Source: Streptomyces sp. Go-475 (GTDB lineage Bacteria; Actinomycetota; Actinomycetes; Streptomycetales; Streptomycetaceae). From it: 64,000 nt of DNA. A model generated the notes under the pieces. The model was not told where the DNA came from. It saw nothing but the letters and a program-made list of their open reading frames with translations, and ran no database searches. Positions 17,571-26,490 of the stretch are shown in pieces (position 1 is the first letter of the stretch; every line of letters begins with the position of its first letter). Location: NCBI RefSeq assembly GCF_003330845.1, contig NZ_CP026121.1, positions 2,337,501 to 2,401,500 on the forward strand. The letters run 5' to 3'. A program made the translations under genes and the position numbers.

Positions 17571-18428
17571 ATGTCTGGCCAGTCGCTGCTCGTCCCGGGG
17601 GAGCTGTCCCCCACCCGTTCCGTGCCCGGAAACATCCGTCGCCCCGAGTACGTCGGCAAGCCCGCGCCGACGCCGTACACCGGACCGGAGGTGCAGACGC
17701 CCGAGACGATCGAGGCGATGCGCGTCGCCGGCCGGATCGCGGCCCGGGCGATGGCGGAGGCCGCGAAGCTGATCGCCCCCGGGGTGACGACGGACGAGCT
17801 GGACAAGGTGGCGCACGAGTACATGTGCGACCACGGCGCCTACCCGTCGACGCTCGGCTACCGCGGCTTCCCCAAGTCGCTGTGCACCAGCGTCAACGAG
17901 GTGATCTGCCACGGCATCCCGGACTCCACGGTGCTGCGCGACGGCGACATCATCAACCTGGACGTGACGGCGTACATCGGCGGGGTGCACGGCGACAACA
18001 ACGCCACGTACCTGGTGGGTGACGTCGACGAGGAGTCGCGCCTGCTGGTGGAGCGGACCAGGGAGTCCCTCAACCGGGCGATCAAGGCGGTCAAGCCGGG
18101 CCGGCAGATCAACATCATCGGCCGGGTCATCGAGTCGTACGCCAAGCGCTTCGGCTACGGGGTGGTCCGGGACTTCACCGGCCACGGCATCAACAGCTCG
18201 TTCCACTCGGGCCTGATCATCCCGCACTACGACAGCCCGCACGCGACGACCGTCATCCAGCCCGGCATGACGTTCACGATCGAGCCGATGCTGACGCTCG
18301 GGACGCACGAGTACGACATGTGGGACGACGGCTGGACGGTCGTGACGAAGGACCGGAAGCGGACGGCCCAGTTCGAGCACACGCTGGTGGTGACGGACAC
18401 GGGCGCGGAGATCCTCACGCTGCCGTAG
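17571..18428 (+). CDS. map: type I methionine aminopeptidase
   Basis: Removes the initiator methionine from nascent proteins. The 285-residue protein has the N-terminal extension typical of actinobacterial MAP (about 45 residues) before the pita-bread fold. Metal ligands are visible in order: Asp in INLDVTAY, Asp in GDNNATY, His in GHGI, Glu in IEPML and Glu in QFEHTL. Substrate-site His is in CHGIPD. Expression looks leaderless. Confidence 0.97.
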   Translation: MSGQSLLVPGELSPTRSVPGNIRRPEYVGKPAPTPYTGPEVQTPETIEAMRVAGRIAARAMAEAAKLIAPGVTTDELDKVAHEYMCDHGAYPSTLGYRGFPKSLCTSVNEVICHGIPDSTVLRDGDIINLDVTAYIGGVHGDNNATYLVGDVDEESRLLVERTRESLNRAIKAVKPGRQINIIGRVIESYAKRFGYGVVRDFTGHGINSSFHSGLIIPHYDSPHATTVIQPGMTFTIEPMLTLGTHEYDMWDDGWTVVTKDRKRTAQFEHTLVVTDTGAEILTLP

Positions 18429-18449
18429 CCCCGCCGTATCCCGGCCGAC

Positions 18450-18475
18450 GGCCCGCTCTCCTCGGAGGGCGGGCC
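18450..18475 (+). terminator. hairpin after map
   Basis: GGCCCGC (18450-18456) pairs with GCGGGCC (18469-18475), followed by TTTGCC, 21 nt downstream of the map stop. Confidence 0.6.
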
Positions 18476-18527
18476 TTTGCCGTGCCCGCGGAGGTTTTAC
18501 CGACAGCGCGTCGGGAAAAGTGGCCCC

Positions 18528-19175
18528 ATGGAATCCTTCTCGACCCTCATCCGGTCCGCTTCCCGTGAGCAGCACGAGGAGGTCAGGGCCTCGACCTTCC
18601 TGAGCGACCTGCTGGGGCACAAACTGGGGGTCGACGCGTTCGCGCGCTACACCGAGCAGCTGTGGTTCGTGTACGGGGCGCTGGAATCCGGCGCCGAGCA
18701 GCTCGCCGCGGACCCGGTGGCCGGGCCGTTCGTCCGCCCGGAGCTGTTCCGGATGGCCTCGCTGGAGCAGGACCTGGAGTACCTGCGCGGCCCGGGCTGG
18801 CGGTCGGGGATCAGCGCGCTGCCCGCGACGCTGGAGTACGCCGAGCGCGTCACCGAGTGCGCCCGCGGCTGGCCGGCCGGCTACGTCGCCCACCACTACA
18901 CGCGCTACCTCGGCGACCTCTCCGGCGGGCAGATCATCCGCGACACGGCCGAGAAGACGTGGGGCTTTTCGAGGAAGGGCGACGGCGTCCGCTTCTACGT
19001 CTTCGAGGAGATCCCCAACCCGGCCGCGTTCAAGCGGAGTTACTGGGAGCTGCTGGACGCGGTGCCGGGGGACGAGCTGGAGCGGCAGCGGGTCGTCGCC
19101 GAGTGCAAGCGGGCGTACGCGCTGAACAACGCGGTCTTCCGGGCGCTGGGCGAGGAGTTCCCGCTGTCGGCGTGA
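18528..19175 (+). CDS. biliverdin-producing heme oxygenase, 215 aa
   Basis: All-helical HmuO/HO-1 type enzyme that opens heme to biliverdin, CO and Fe2+. The proximal histidine is in the early segment REQHEEV (about residue 15). The distal-helix hallmark is RYLGDLSGGQ, with its glycines over the heme. Length is normal. A good ribosome site is not obvious before ATG 18528. It lies about 1.8 kb from the efeOBU iron-uptake operon, consistent with iron scavenging, though no iron box is seen at its own start. Confidence 0.95.
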   Translation: MESFSTLIRSASREQHEEVRASTFLSDLLGHKLGVDAFARYTEQLWFVYGALESGAEQLAADPVAGPFVRPELFRMASLEQDLEYLRGPGWRSGISALPATLEYAERVTECARGWPAGYVAHHYTRYLGDLSGGQIIRDTAEKTWGFSRKGDGVRFYVFEEIPNPAAFKRSYWELLDAVPGDELERQRVVAECKRAYALNNAVFRALGEEFPLSA

Positions 19176-19180
19176 ACGGG

Positions 19181-19215
19181 CCGGGGCCCCCTCGCACGCG
19201 GCGAGAGGGCCCCGG
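19181..19215 (+). terminator. strong hairpin after heme oxygenase
   Basis: Fifteen-base arms (19181-19195 and 19201-19215) with one mismatch and a 5-nt loop begin 5 nt after the heme-oxygenase stop. The hairpin also lies downstream of the convergent small secreted-protein gene, so it can serve both. Confidence 0.75.
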
Positions 19216-19247
19216 TGCCGGCTCCGGAGAGCGTCGGACCGTCCTGC

Positions 19248-19460
19248 TCAGACGTCGAACACACCGTTGTGGCAGACCGCGCCGCCCCACTCCATCTCGG
19301 CGGTCTCGGCCTCGAGCTCACCGAAGTACGGGCTGCACGCCACGTGGCGGCCGTCGCGGTAGTCCCGGCCGTCGTCGTCGTTGGCGGCGGCGGTGGCCGC
19401 GCCCGCGGCGGTCACGGCGACGGTCAGGGCGGCTACGGCCAGAGCGGATCGAATGCGCAT
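19248..19460 (-). CDS. small secreted protein with two cysteines, 70 aa
   Basis: MRIRSALAVAALTVAVTAA is a clean Sec signal peptide with likely cleavage after ATAAA. The mature part is about 44 residues, acidic, with one Cys in HVACSPYFG and one in AVCHNGVFDV, suggesting one disulfide. No family is recognised. The start has a GAGAGGAT ribosome site 7 nt upstream. Role unknown. Confidence 0.7.
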   Translation of the reverse strand: MRIRSALAVAALTVAVTAAGAATAAANDDDGRDYRDGRHVACSPYFGELEAETAEMEWGGAVCHNGVFDV

Positions 19461-19558
19461 GAGAATCCTCTCGCGGTGGTGCTTGGTCACGCCCAGAGGT
19501 CCCCGTTCGCCGCCGCGCACACACGCTGTTCCACCCGTACGGGCGCGCGCCGCCCGGG

Positions 19559-20203
19559 TCAGCGTTCGAGACGCACCCGGCCGCCGACCTCGATCCAGCC
19601 GCCCGGCTGGGGCGCGGTGAGGATCTGGGAGCCCGCGCCCTGGGTGATGTTCAGGGCCCGACCCAGCCGGTCGGTGAGCAGCAGGGCCGCGGCCCCGGTC
19701 GCCTCGTCCTCGTCGATGCCGTCGCCCCGGCCGGGGAAGGCCCGGCCGCGGATCCGCCCGGCGGGCTCGTCCTCCCACGCCCAGGCGTAGACCCACTCCC
19801 CCGGCGCGGGCACGGGCAGTGCGTCGACCTCGGCGGCGCCGCCGTACTGCCGCAGGGTGCGCGGCGGCACCCAGTCCGCCCGGGCCTCGATCCAGCAGAA
19901 CTCCCCGTCCTGCCGCGCCCCGACCACCCCGGCGGGTGTCACCAGTTCGGGCACGTCGAGCAGCCAGGCCGCGCCGACGCAGGGATGCCCGGCGAAGGGC
20001 AGCCGCAGGGTCGGCGTGTAGATGTCGATCACGCCCCGCTCGGGGTCGTCGACGAACACGGTCTCACTGAACCCGAGCTTCGCGGCGAACGCCTGCCGGT
20101 CCTCCGGGCCGGGCAGGACGGACCCCTCACGCACGACACCGAGTTCGTTGCCGTACCCACCGTTCGGCCCGCAGAAGACGCGGAGCACGTCGTAGTCAGT
20201 CAC
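19559..20203 (-). CDS. PhzF-family protein, short form, 214 aa
   Basis: PhzF-type isomerase/epimerase fold. The first lobe contains GYGNELGVV (family G-N-x-x-G-V region), and PFAGHPCVGAAWLL is the highly conserved PFCGHA-like motif. The second lobe contains EDEATGAAALLL, which matches the D-x-A-T-G-S-A motif. At 214 residues it is shorter than typical 260-300-residue PhzF proteins. There is no ATG; GTG 20203 or TTG 20215 must be used. The reaction is unknown. It is divergent from the iron-regulated efe operon. Confidence 0.78.
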   Translation of the reverse strand: MTDYDVLRVFCGPNGGYGNELGVVREGSVLPGPEDRQAFAAKLGFSETVFVDDPERGVIDIYTPTLRLPFAGHPCVGAAWLLDVPELVTPAGVVGARQDGEFCWIEARADWVPPRTLRQYGGAAEVDALPVPAPGEWVYAWAWEDEPAGRIRGRAFPGRGDGIDEDEATGAAALLLTDRLGRALNITQGAGSQILTAPQPGGWIEVGGRVRLER

Positions 20204-20311
20204 GGGGGCATTCAAGCACCGGCCGGGGCGTCACGCCGAACGCGAGCTTTGACCGTCCCTTGACTGCCTCATGGCAGCGATTTTGAGCCACTTAGGTAAT
20301 CCTTATGTGCC

Positions 20312-20330
20312 TTAGGTGAGCCTCACCTTC
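20312..20330 (+). promoter_or_regulatory. iron box (DmdR/IdeR/DtxR type) before efeO
   Basis: TTAGGTGAGCCTCACCTTC matches the palindromic TTAGGTTAGSCTAACCTAA consensus of actinobacterial iron repressors at most positions. It ends 16 bp before the efeO ATG. A weaker half-like TTAGGTAATCC at 20292-20302 may be a second site. The regulator is not in the window. Confidence 0.85.
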
Positions 20331-20346
20331 CTGTCTTGGAGCCTCC

Positions 20347-21495
20347 ATGCGACCCGTCAGACCTGCCTCCGTCCTCGTCGCCGCCGCGGCGGCCCTGACC
20401 GCCGTCACCGGCTGCACCGAGAAGGGCGGCACGCAGGACGGCGACCGCGTGATCAACGTGACGGCCACGGACGACAAGTGCGAGGTGTCCAGGAAGGAGT
20501 TCCCGGCCGGGCACGTCGAACTCGCCGTCGAGAACAAGGGATCCAAGGTCACCGAGGTCTACGTCCTCTTCCCCGACGACCGCGTGGTCACCGAGCGGGA
20601 GAACATCGGCCCCGGCACCGAGCAGCGGGTCACCGCCGAGGTGAAGGCCGGCGACTACCAGATCGCCTGCAAGCCCGGCATGAAGGGCAAGGGCATCCGC
20701 CAGGCCGTCAAGGCCACCGGCGGCAAGGCGGTCGAGCGCGACCCGCGCCTGGACAAGGCCGTCGCCGGCTACCGCACCTACGTGCAGCGGCAGGCCGACG
20801 AGACGCTGCCGCTCGCCGAGACCTTCGCCAAGGCGGTCGAGGACGGCGACATCGAGGCCGCGAAGAAGGCCTACGCGCCCTCCCGCATCGGCTGGGAGCG
20901 CACCGAGCCGGTCGCCGAGTCCTTCGGCGACATCGACCCCAAGGTCGACGTCCGCGAGGACGGCCTGGAGGACGGCCAGGACCCGGCGACCGACTGGACC
21001 GGCTGGCACCGCCTGGAGAAGGCGCTCTGGCAGGACAAGAAGATCGGCGACCGCGAGAAGGAACTCGCCGGCCTGCTCGTCAAGGACCTGAAGGACTGGC
21101 AGAAGCGGGTCGGCAAGGCCGAGATCACCCCCACCTCCATGGCCAACGGCGCCAAGGAACTCCTCGACGAGGTCGCCACCGGCAAGGTCACCGGCGAGGA
21201 GGAGCGCTACTCGCACACCGACCTCGTCGACTTCAAGGCCAACGTCGAGGGCGCGCAGCAGTCGTACGAGCTGCTGAAGCCGGTCGCCGAGGAGAACGAC
21301 GCGGCCCTCGTCACCGAACTCGACGAGCAGTTCGCGGCCCTGGACAAGCTGCTCGACCGGTACCGCCCGGACAGCACGTCGTACGACTTCACCTCCTACG
21401 ACAAGGTCGGCAAGGCGGACCGCAAGGAGCTGTCGGACGCGGTCAACGCCCTGGCGGAGCCGCTGTCGAAGCTGGCCGCGGCCGTGGTGAAGTAG
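20347..21495 (+). CDS. efeO: iron uptake lipoprotein EfeO
   Basis: The signal peptide ends in lipobox LTAVTGC, so the protein is membrane-anchored outside. Residues about 30-125 form a cupredoxin-like domain with Cys and Met candidates for metal. The rest is an M75-peptidase-like helical domain with the H-x-x-E motif GWHRLEK that binds iron. It delivers iron to the EfeU permease. It is first gene of an iron-boxed operon with efeB 2 nt downstream. Confidence 0.95.
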   Translation: MRPVRPASVLVAAAAALTAVTGCTEKGGTQDGDRVINVTATDDKCEVSRKEFPAGHVELAVENKGSKVTEVYVLFPDDRVVTERENIGPGTEQRVTAEVKAGDYQIACKPGMKGKGIRQAVKATGGKAVERDPRLDKAVAGYRTYVQRQADETLPLAETFAKAVEDGDIEAAKKAYAPSRIGWERTEPVAESFGDIDPKVDVREDGLEDGQDPATDWTGWHRLEKALWQDKKIGDREKELAGLLVKDLKDWQKRVGKAEITPTSMANGAKELLDEVATGKVTGEEERYSHTDLVDFKANVEGAQQSYELLKPVAEENDAALVTELDEQFAALDKLLDRYRPDSTSYDFTSYDKVGKADRKELSDAVNALAEPLSKLAAAVVK

Positions 21496-21497
21496 CG

Positions 21498-22733
21498 ATG
21501 GCGGACACCGACCCCTCCTCCCCCAGCCGCCGTTCGCTGCTCGGCTGGGGCGGCGCGGGCCTGGCGCTCGGCGCCGCGGCGGCGGGCGGCGCGGTGGCGA
21601 TGGCCCGCGCCGGGGACGACCCCGGACCGGCCGGCGCGGCGATCGCCTTCCACGGCCCGCACCAGGCGGGCATCGCCACGCCGGTCCAGGACCGGCTGCA
21701 CTTCGCCGCGTTCGACGTGACGACCGAGGACCGGGCGGCCTTCGTCCGGCTGCTGAAGGACTGGACGGACGCGGCCCGGCGGATGACGGCCGGGCACCCG
21801 GTGGGCGAGGGCGCCTACGGCGGCCTGGCCGAGGCGCCGCCCGACGACACCGGCGAGGCCCTCGGCCTGAAGCCCTCCCGGCTGACCCTGACGATCGGCT
21901 TCGGCCCGGGCCTGTTCGAGAAGTTCGGCCTCGCGGACCGCCGGCCGGAGGCACTGGTCGACCTGCCGAAGTTCGCGGGCGACAACCTGGACCGGGCGCG
22001 CAGCGGCGGCGACCTGTGCGTGCAGGCCTGCTCCGACGACCCGCAGGTGGCGGTCCACGCGATCCGCAACCTGGCCCGCATCGGCTTCGGCAAGGTCGTC
22101 ATCCGCTGGTCGCAGCTCGGCTTCGGCAAGACCTCGTCGACGACGCCCGAGGCGCAGACGCCGCGCAACCTGATGGGCTTCAAGGACGGCACGCGCAACA
22201 TCGCGGGCACGGAGACGACCCGCCTGAAGAAGTTCGTGTGGGTGGACGAGAAGGACGGCCCGCCCTGGATGGCGGGCGGCTCCTACCTGGTCGCCCGGCG
22301 CATCCGCATGCACATCGAGACCTGGGACCGCACCTCGCTGCGGGAGCAGGAGGACATCTTCGGCCGGGACAAGGCCGAGGGCGCTCCGGTCGGCAAGGCG
22401 AAGGAGCGGGACGAGCCGTTCCTGAAGGCGATGAAGCCCGACGCGCACGTGCGGCTCGCGCACCCCGACGCCAACCACGGGGCGACGATCCTGCGCCGCG
22501 GCTACTCCTTCACCGACGGCACGGACGGCCTCGGCCGCCTGGACGCGGGCCTGTTCTTCCTGGCCTACCAGCGGGACGTCCGCAAGGGGTTCATCCCGAT
22601 CCAGCGCAACCTGGCGACGGACGCGCTCAACGAGTACATCCAGCACGTGGGTTCGGCGCTCTTCGCGATCCCGCCGGGCGTCCGCGACCAGCACGACTGG
22701 TGGGGCCGGACGCTGTTCTCCGAGGAGGCCTAG
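21498..22733 (+). CDS. efeB: Dyp-type heme peroxidase EfeB (deferrochelatase)
   Basis: The twin-arginine leader SRRSLLGWGGAG sends the folded heme protein across the membrane. The Dyp-peroxidase signature G-x-x-D-G is in GFKDGTRN. A candidate proximal heme His is in VRLAHPD, and the distal Arg is in ILRRGYSF. The 411-residue length is normal. It oxidises Fe(II) or releases iron from heme for import by EfeU. It lies between efeO and efeU with gaps of 2 and 4 nt, so the three are one tightly coupled operon. Confidence 0.95.
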   Translation: MADTDPSSPSRRSLLGWGGAGLALGAAAAGGAVAMARAGDDPGPAGAAIAFHGPHQAGIATPVQDRLHFAAFDVTTEDRAAFVRLLKDWTDAARRMTAGHPVGEGAYGGLAEAPPDDTGEALGLKPSRLTLTIGFGPGLFEKFGLADRRPEALVDLPKFAGDNLDRARSGGDLCVQACSDDPQVAVHAIRNLARIGFGKVVIRWSQLGFGKTSSTTPEAQTPRNLMGFKDGTRNIAGTETTRLKKFVWVDEKDGPPWMAGGSYLVARRIRMHIETWDRTSLREQEDIFGRDKAEGAPVGKAKERDEPFLKAMKPDAHVRLAHPDANHGATILRRGYSFTDGTDGLGRLDAGLFFLAYQRDVRKGFIPIQRNLATDALNEYIQHVGSALFAIPPGVRDQHDWWGRTLFSEEA

Positions 22734-22737
22734 GAGC

Positions 22738-23568
22738 ATGTTCTCCAACTACCTGATCGGCCTGCGCGAGGGCCTGGAGGCGAGCCTCGTCGTCTGCATC
22801 CTCATCGCCTACCTGGTCAAGACCGGCCGCAGGGACGCCCTGAAGCCGGTCTGGACCGGCGTCGGCGTCGCGGTCGCCCTGGCGCTCGGCTTCGGCTGCG
22901 CCCTCGAATTCGGCTCCCAGGAGCTGACGTTCCAGGCGCAGGAGGCGCTCGGCGGCTCGCTGTCGATCCTCGCGGTCGGCCTGGTGACGTGGATGGTGTT
23001 CTGGATGCGCCGCACGGCCCGGCACCTGAGGTCGGAGCTGCACGGCAGGCTGGACGCGGCACTCGCGATGGGCACCGGCGCGCTGGTCGCCACGGCGTTC
23101 CTGGCGGTGGGCCGCGAGGGGCTGGAGACGGCCCTGTTCGTCTGGGCGTCGGTCCACGCGGCGAGCGACGGCACCCCCAGGCCCCTGCTCGGCGTCGCGC
23201 TGGGGCTGCTCACGGCGGTCCTGCTGGGCTGGCTGTTCTACCGGGGCGCCCTGCGCATCAACCTGTCCAAGTTCTTCACGTACACCGGCGCGATGCTGGT
23301 CGTGGTCGCGGCGGGGGTCCTGGCGTACGGTTTCCACGACCTCCAGGAGGCCGACTTCCTGCCCGGCCTCACCGACCAGGCCTTCGACATCTCCGGCACG
23401 ATCCCGCCCGACAGCTGGTACGGCACCCTCCTGAAGGGCGTCCTCAACTTCCAGCCGAACCCGACGGTGCTCCAAGTCGCGGTGTGGCTCCTGTACTTGG
23501 TCCCGACCCTGGCCTTCTTCTTCGCACCGAGCCGGACCACGGCAAGCCCGGTGCGCGACCCGGCGTAG
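22738..23568 (+). CDS. efeU: ferrous iron permease EfeU (FTR1 family)
   Basis: Seven-helix FTR1-type permease, 276 residues, with the two iron-channel motifs REGLEAS (first helix) and REGLETA (about residue 124). It imports oxidised iron passed from EfeO and EfeB. It is the last gene of the iron-boxed operon. The actinobacterial order O-B-U here differs from the UOB order of enterobacteria. Confidence 0.95.
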   Translation: MFSNYLIGLREGLEASLVVCILIAYLVKTGRRDALKPVWTGVGVAVALALGFGCALEFGSQELTFQAQEALGGSLSILAVGLVTWMVFWMRRTARHLRSELHGRLDAALAMGTGALVATAFLAVGREGLETALFVWASVHAASDGTPRPLLGVALGLLTAVLLGWLFYRGALRINLSKFFTYTGAMLVVVAAGVLAYGFHDLQEADFLPGLTDQAFDISGTIPPDSWYGTLLKGVLNFQPNPTVLQVAVWLLYLVPTLAFFFAPSRTTASPVRDPA

Positions 23569-23647
23569 GGGGATACCCCACCCCGGCCCGGCCGCCGGAG
23601 GCACCCGGTAGGGTTCGCCTCCGGAAAGGGGAAGGTGAAGGAACCCG

Positions 23648-24640
23648 ATGAGCAGGGATCGCGACCCTCGAACGCTCCGCAGGCCCGCCCGGAGCGCCCT
23701 CATAGCAGCGTCAGTGACCGCTTTGTCGTTGACGGCGAGCGGATGCGTCGTGGTGCACGGCGAACGGGAGATCCTCCCGGCCACCACCCGCGCCGAAGCC
23801 GCCGAGGCCCTGAAGGAGTTCACGACCGCGTACAACGCGGCCGACAAGGCCTACGACGGCGACCTCGACGCCGAGCACACCACCGGCGCCCTCGCCGACA
23901 TCGACTCGGCCCGTCTCAAGGCCGGGAAGGCCAACAACCCGGGCGGCAACCCCAACCACACGCCCCTGGAGCTGACGGACGCGAAGTTCACGATCCCGAA
24001 GAAGGCCGGCTGGCCCCGCTGGTTCCTCGTCGACGCGGCCGGCAACAAGGGCGGCACCGCCCGCTGGCTCCTCGTGTTCACCCGCAGCAGCCTGGACGAC
24101 CCGTTCCAGGTGGCGTACCTGACGCTCGTCGCGCCCGGCAAGGTCCCCGCGTTCAAGAAGGACGCCGACGGCTGGGCCGAGCCGGTCCCGGTGAACGCGA
24201 CGGACCTGGCCGCCGCCCCGGCCGGCCTGAGCCAGACCTACACGTCGTACCTGAAGAACGGCGGGGACACCTTCGCGGACGGGCCGCACACCAGCCAGTG
24301 GCGTGCCGTGCGGGAGAAGAACGCCAAGAAGCCGGGCCTGGTCACCCAGTACATCGACGAGCCGCTGACGAACGGCGACTACGCGCCGCTGGCGCTGCGC
24401 ACGACGGACGGCGGCGCGCTGGTGTTCTTCACCACGCGGCACTACGAGAAGCAGACGGCCTACGCGGGCACGTCGTTCCCCGTCCCGAACAAGGACGTCC
24501 TCGCGCTGACGAAGGGCGAGATCAAGCAGTCCCTGATGATGGAGTTCGTCTCCAACGAGGTGGCGCTGGACCCGAAGGGCCGGGGCAAGGTGACGATCCT
24601 GGGCAGGATCCAGGGCCTGACCTCCGCGGAGGGCTCGTAG
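23648..24640 (+). CDS. secreted lipoprotein of unknown function, 330 aa
   Basis: The N-terminus has basic residues, a hydrophobic core and lipobox LTASGC. The mature part is a beta-rich, Lys/Asp-rich domain with conserved aromatic patches (WPRWFLVD, RWLLVFTRSS). No catalytic motif is visible. An AAGGGGAAGG-type site lies upstream. The gap to efeU is 79 bp, so it could be read through from the iron operon, but no iron-binding motif is evident. Confidence 0.85.
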   Translation: MSRDRDPRTLRRPARSALIAASVTALSLTASGCVVVHGEREILPATTRAEAAEALKEFTTAYNAADKAYDGDLDAEHTTGALADIDSARLKAGKANNPGGNPNHTPLELTDAKFTIPKKAGWPRWFLVDAAGNKGGTARWLLVFTRSSLDDPFQVAYLTLVAPGKVPAFKKDADGWAEPVPVNATDLAAAPAGLSQTYTSYLKNGGDTFADGPHTSQWRAVREKNAKKPGLVTQYIDEPLTNGDYAPLALRTTDGGALVFFTTRHYEKQTAYAGTSFPVPNKDVLALTKGEIKQSLMMEFVSNEVALDPKGRGKVTILGRIQGLTSAEGS

Positions 24641-24688
24641 GCGAGGGCCGCACGGCCCGGTGGGGCCACGGTCCGGTTCCGGCCGGGC

Positions 24689-25423
24689 TCAGTGCCGCAG
24701 CGGCCAGCCCGCCCCGGCGGGGTCGCTCTCGTCGCCGACGTACCGGGCGCAGACCTCCGTGAGCACCTCCAGCAGGCTCAGCGGATCCGGCAGGGCGTGC
24801 TCGGGCCCGCGCACCCAGCGCACCGCCTGGTCCTCACCGGGCAGCCGGGCCGGCGGGACGAGGACGTAGGAGCCCCGGCAGTGCCAGCGCAGCCCGGGGT
24901 GCTCGTCCATCGTCTCGGGGTGGCAGTCCAGTTCGCAGGGCCACCACTCGTCCTCGTCCTCGGGCGTGCCGCGGGTGAGGGTGAAGAACAGCATGCGGCC
25001 GTCGTCGCTCTCGGCGACCGGCCCGACCTCGACGCCCTCGGCCAGCAGCCGCTCCAACGCGGCGCGACCGGCGTCGAGGGGCACGTCGAGGACGTCGTGC
25101 ACCATGCCGGTCGCGGTGATGAAGTTGGCCTGCGGCTGGTGGCGGGCCCAGCGCTCGATCTGGGCGCGGTCGGTGGTCGACTGCGTCTGCCAGGCGAAGG
25201 ACACCGGGTGCCGGGCGGGGGTGGGACAGCCGACGCGGTCGCAGGAGCAACGGTATCCGGCCGGGTGGGCGGCGGGCGCCAGGGGCAGTCCCGCGCCGGC
25301 GGCGGCGAGCAGCAGGGCCTCACGGCCGCCGTCCCCGGCGGTCTCCTTCGGCCGGCGCCCCGCGCGCAGCCACTGGGTGAGTTTGCCCTGCAGGCCGGTC
25401 CGGCCGCCGAACTCCGCGCTCAT
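24689..25423 (-). CDS. bifunctional DNA primase/polymerase (prim-pol)-like protein, 244 aa
   Basis: Begins MSAEFGGRTGLQGKLTQWLR and has the prim-pol N-domain pattern with CSCDRVGCPTPARHPV (a Cys cluster) and WARHQPQANFITATG. Homologues of this size are chromosomal in many Streptomyces and are annotated as prim-pol, but the catalytic Asp pair of archaeal-eukaryotic primases is not clear here. Function in replication is unproven. It is convergent with the lipoprotein gene. Confidence 0.75.
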   Translation of the reverse strand: MSAEFGGRTGLQGKLTQWLRAGRRPKETAGDGGREALLLAAAGAGLPLAPAAHPAGYRCSCDRVGCPTPARHPVSFAWQTQSTTDRAQIERWARHQPQANFITATGMVHDVLDVPLDAGRAALERLLAEGVEVGPVAESDDGRMLFFTLTRGTPEDEDEWWPCELDCHPETMDEHPGLRWHCRGSYVLVPPARLPGEDQAVRWVRGPEHALPDPLSLLEVLTEVCARYVGDESDPAGAGWPLRH

Positions 25424-25632
25424 CTATCCCCTCGCCTCGCCGTCGTGCGGAACAGCATGCCCTATGGTCCCATCTTCCCGCGCACCGGGGGGCCAGTGCC
25501 CACATCCGGGGCAGGAGGGTCGAGACGGGGACCGGTGGGGCGAGGCATATGCCGCCAGGACGAGGCGCACTCCGCGCACCATCGGGTGTCATTGCCCGCT
25601 TTGCCATGACATGGCGTCCTACCGTGGTCGCC

Positions 25633-26490
25633 ATGGTCACAAGGATCGCGCTGACGGGCCTGGCCTTTGCGGCTTCCGTGGTCTCGCTGACCCTCACGGG
25701 ACCCGGCGGCCGCGCCCCGGCCCCGCTGGAGTGGGGTGCGGGCCCCCTGACCGTGGCGGCACTCCCCCGGATCACCTACGTCGCCCACCGCGGCGGCGCC
25801 CGCGAGGTCCCCGAGAACAGCATGTCGGGGCTGATGGCCGCCTACGCGCGCGGTACGGCGCAGGTGCTGGACTTCGACACGCGGCTGCTGCGCGACGGCA
25901 CGCCGGTGGTGTTCCACGACGAGACCCTGAACCGCACGACCTACCTGGGCGGCGCGGTGCGCGGCCTGGACGCCCGGGAGTGGCAGGGCGTGCGGCTGCG
26001 CCCGAAGGACCGGCTCCCGGGGAGCTGGCGGTCGGAGCGGCCGCCGACCGTCGCCGAGGTGCTGGATCGTTTCGGCGGGCGGATCGTGCTGATGCTGGAG
26101 GCGAAGGACCCGCGCGGCCTCGACCGGCTGGCCGCCCTGATCCGGGACCGTGGGCTGACCCGCTCGGTGTTCGTGAACACCAACGACCCGGAGGTGGCCC
26201 GGCGCGTCCACCGCCTCGGCCTGCTCGCCCAGTTGTGGCGCTCGGCGGAGCAGCTGCGCACGGACCGCCCCGAGCGCTGGCGGTCGTACGTCGATCTGCT
26301 GGACGTGGACCACCGGGCGCGCGACGCGGATCTGGTGCGGGCGGTGCGCTCGGGGATTCCGCGGGTGTGGGCGCACACCGTGGTGACGGACGCGCAGCGG
26401 GACCGGGTGCTGGCGCTGGGCTGCGACGGGGTCATCACGGACGCGCCGGGGCGGCTGGCCCGGGCGGCTCAGCGCGGCGCGAGGCCGTGA
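25633..26490 (+). CDS. glycerophosphodiester phosphodiesterase, exported form
   Basis: After an N-terminal hydrophobic segment (MVTRIALTGLAFAASVVSL) comes the GDPD TIM barrel with HRGGAREVPENS, VVFHDETLNRTT and LMLEAKDP. It hydrolyses glycerophosphodiesters to glycerol-3-phosphate and alcohol. The usual E-x-D metal pair is D-x-D here (VLDFDTRL), a conservative change to note. A -10-like TACCGT 7 nt before ATG 25633 suggests leaderless expression. The last 22 bp overlap the convergent TetR gene. Confidence 0.9.
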   Translation: MVTRIALTGLAFAASVVSLTLTGPGGRAPAPLEWGAGPLTVAALPRITYVAHRGGAREVPENSMSGLMAAYARGTAQVLDFDTRLLRDGTPVVFHDETLNRTTYLGGAVRGLDAREWQGVRLRPKDRLPGSWRSERPPTVAEVLDRFGGRIVLMLEAKDPRGLDRLAALIRDRGLTRSVFVNTNDPEVARRVHRLGLLAQLWRSAEQLRTDRPERWRSYVDLLDVDHRARDADLVRAVRSGIPRVWAHTVVTDAQRDRVLALGCDGVITDAPGRLARAAQRGARP

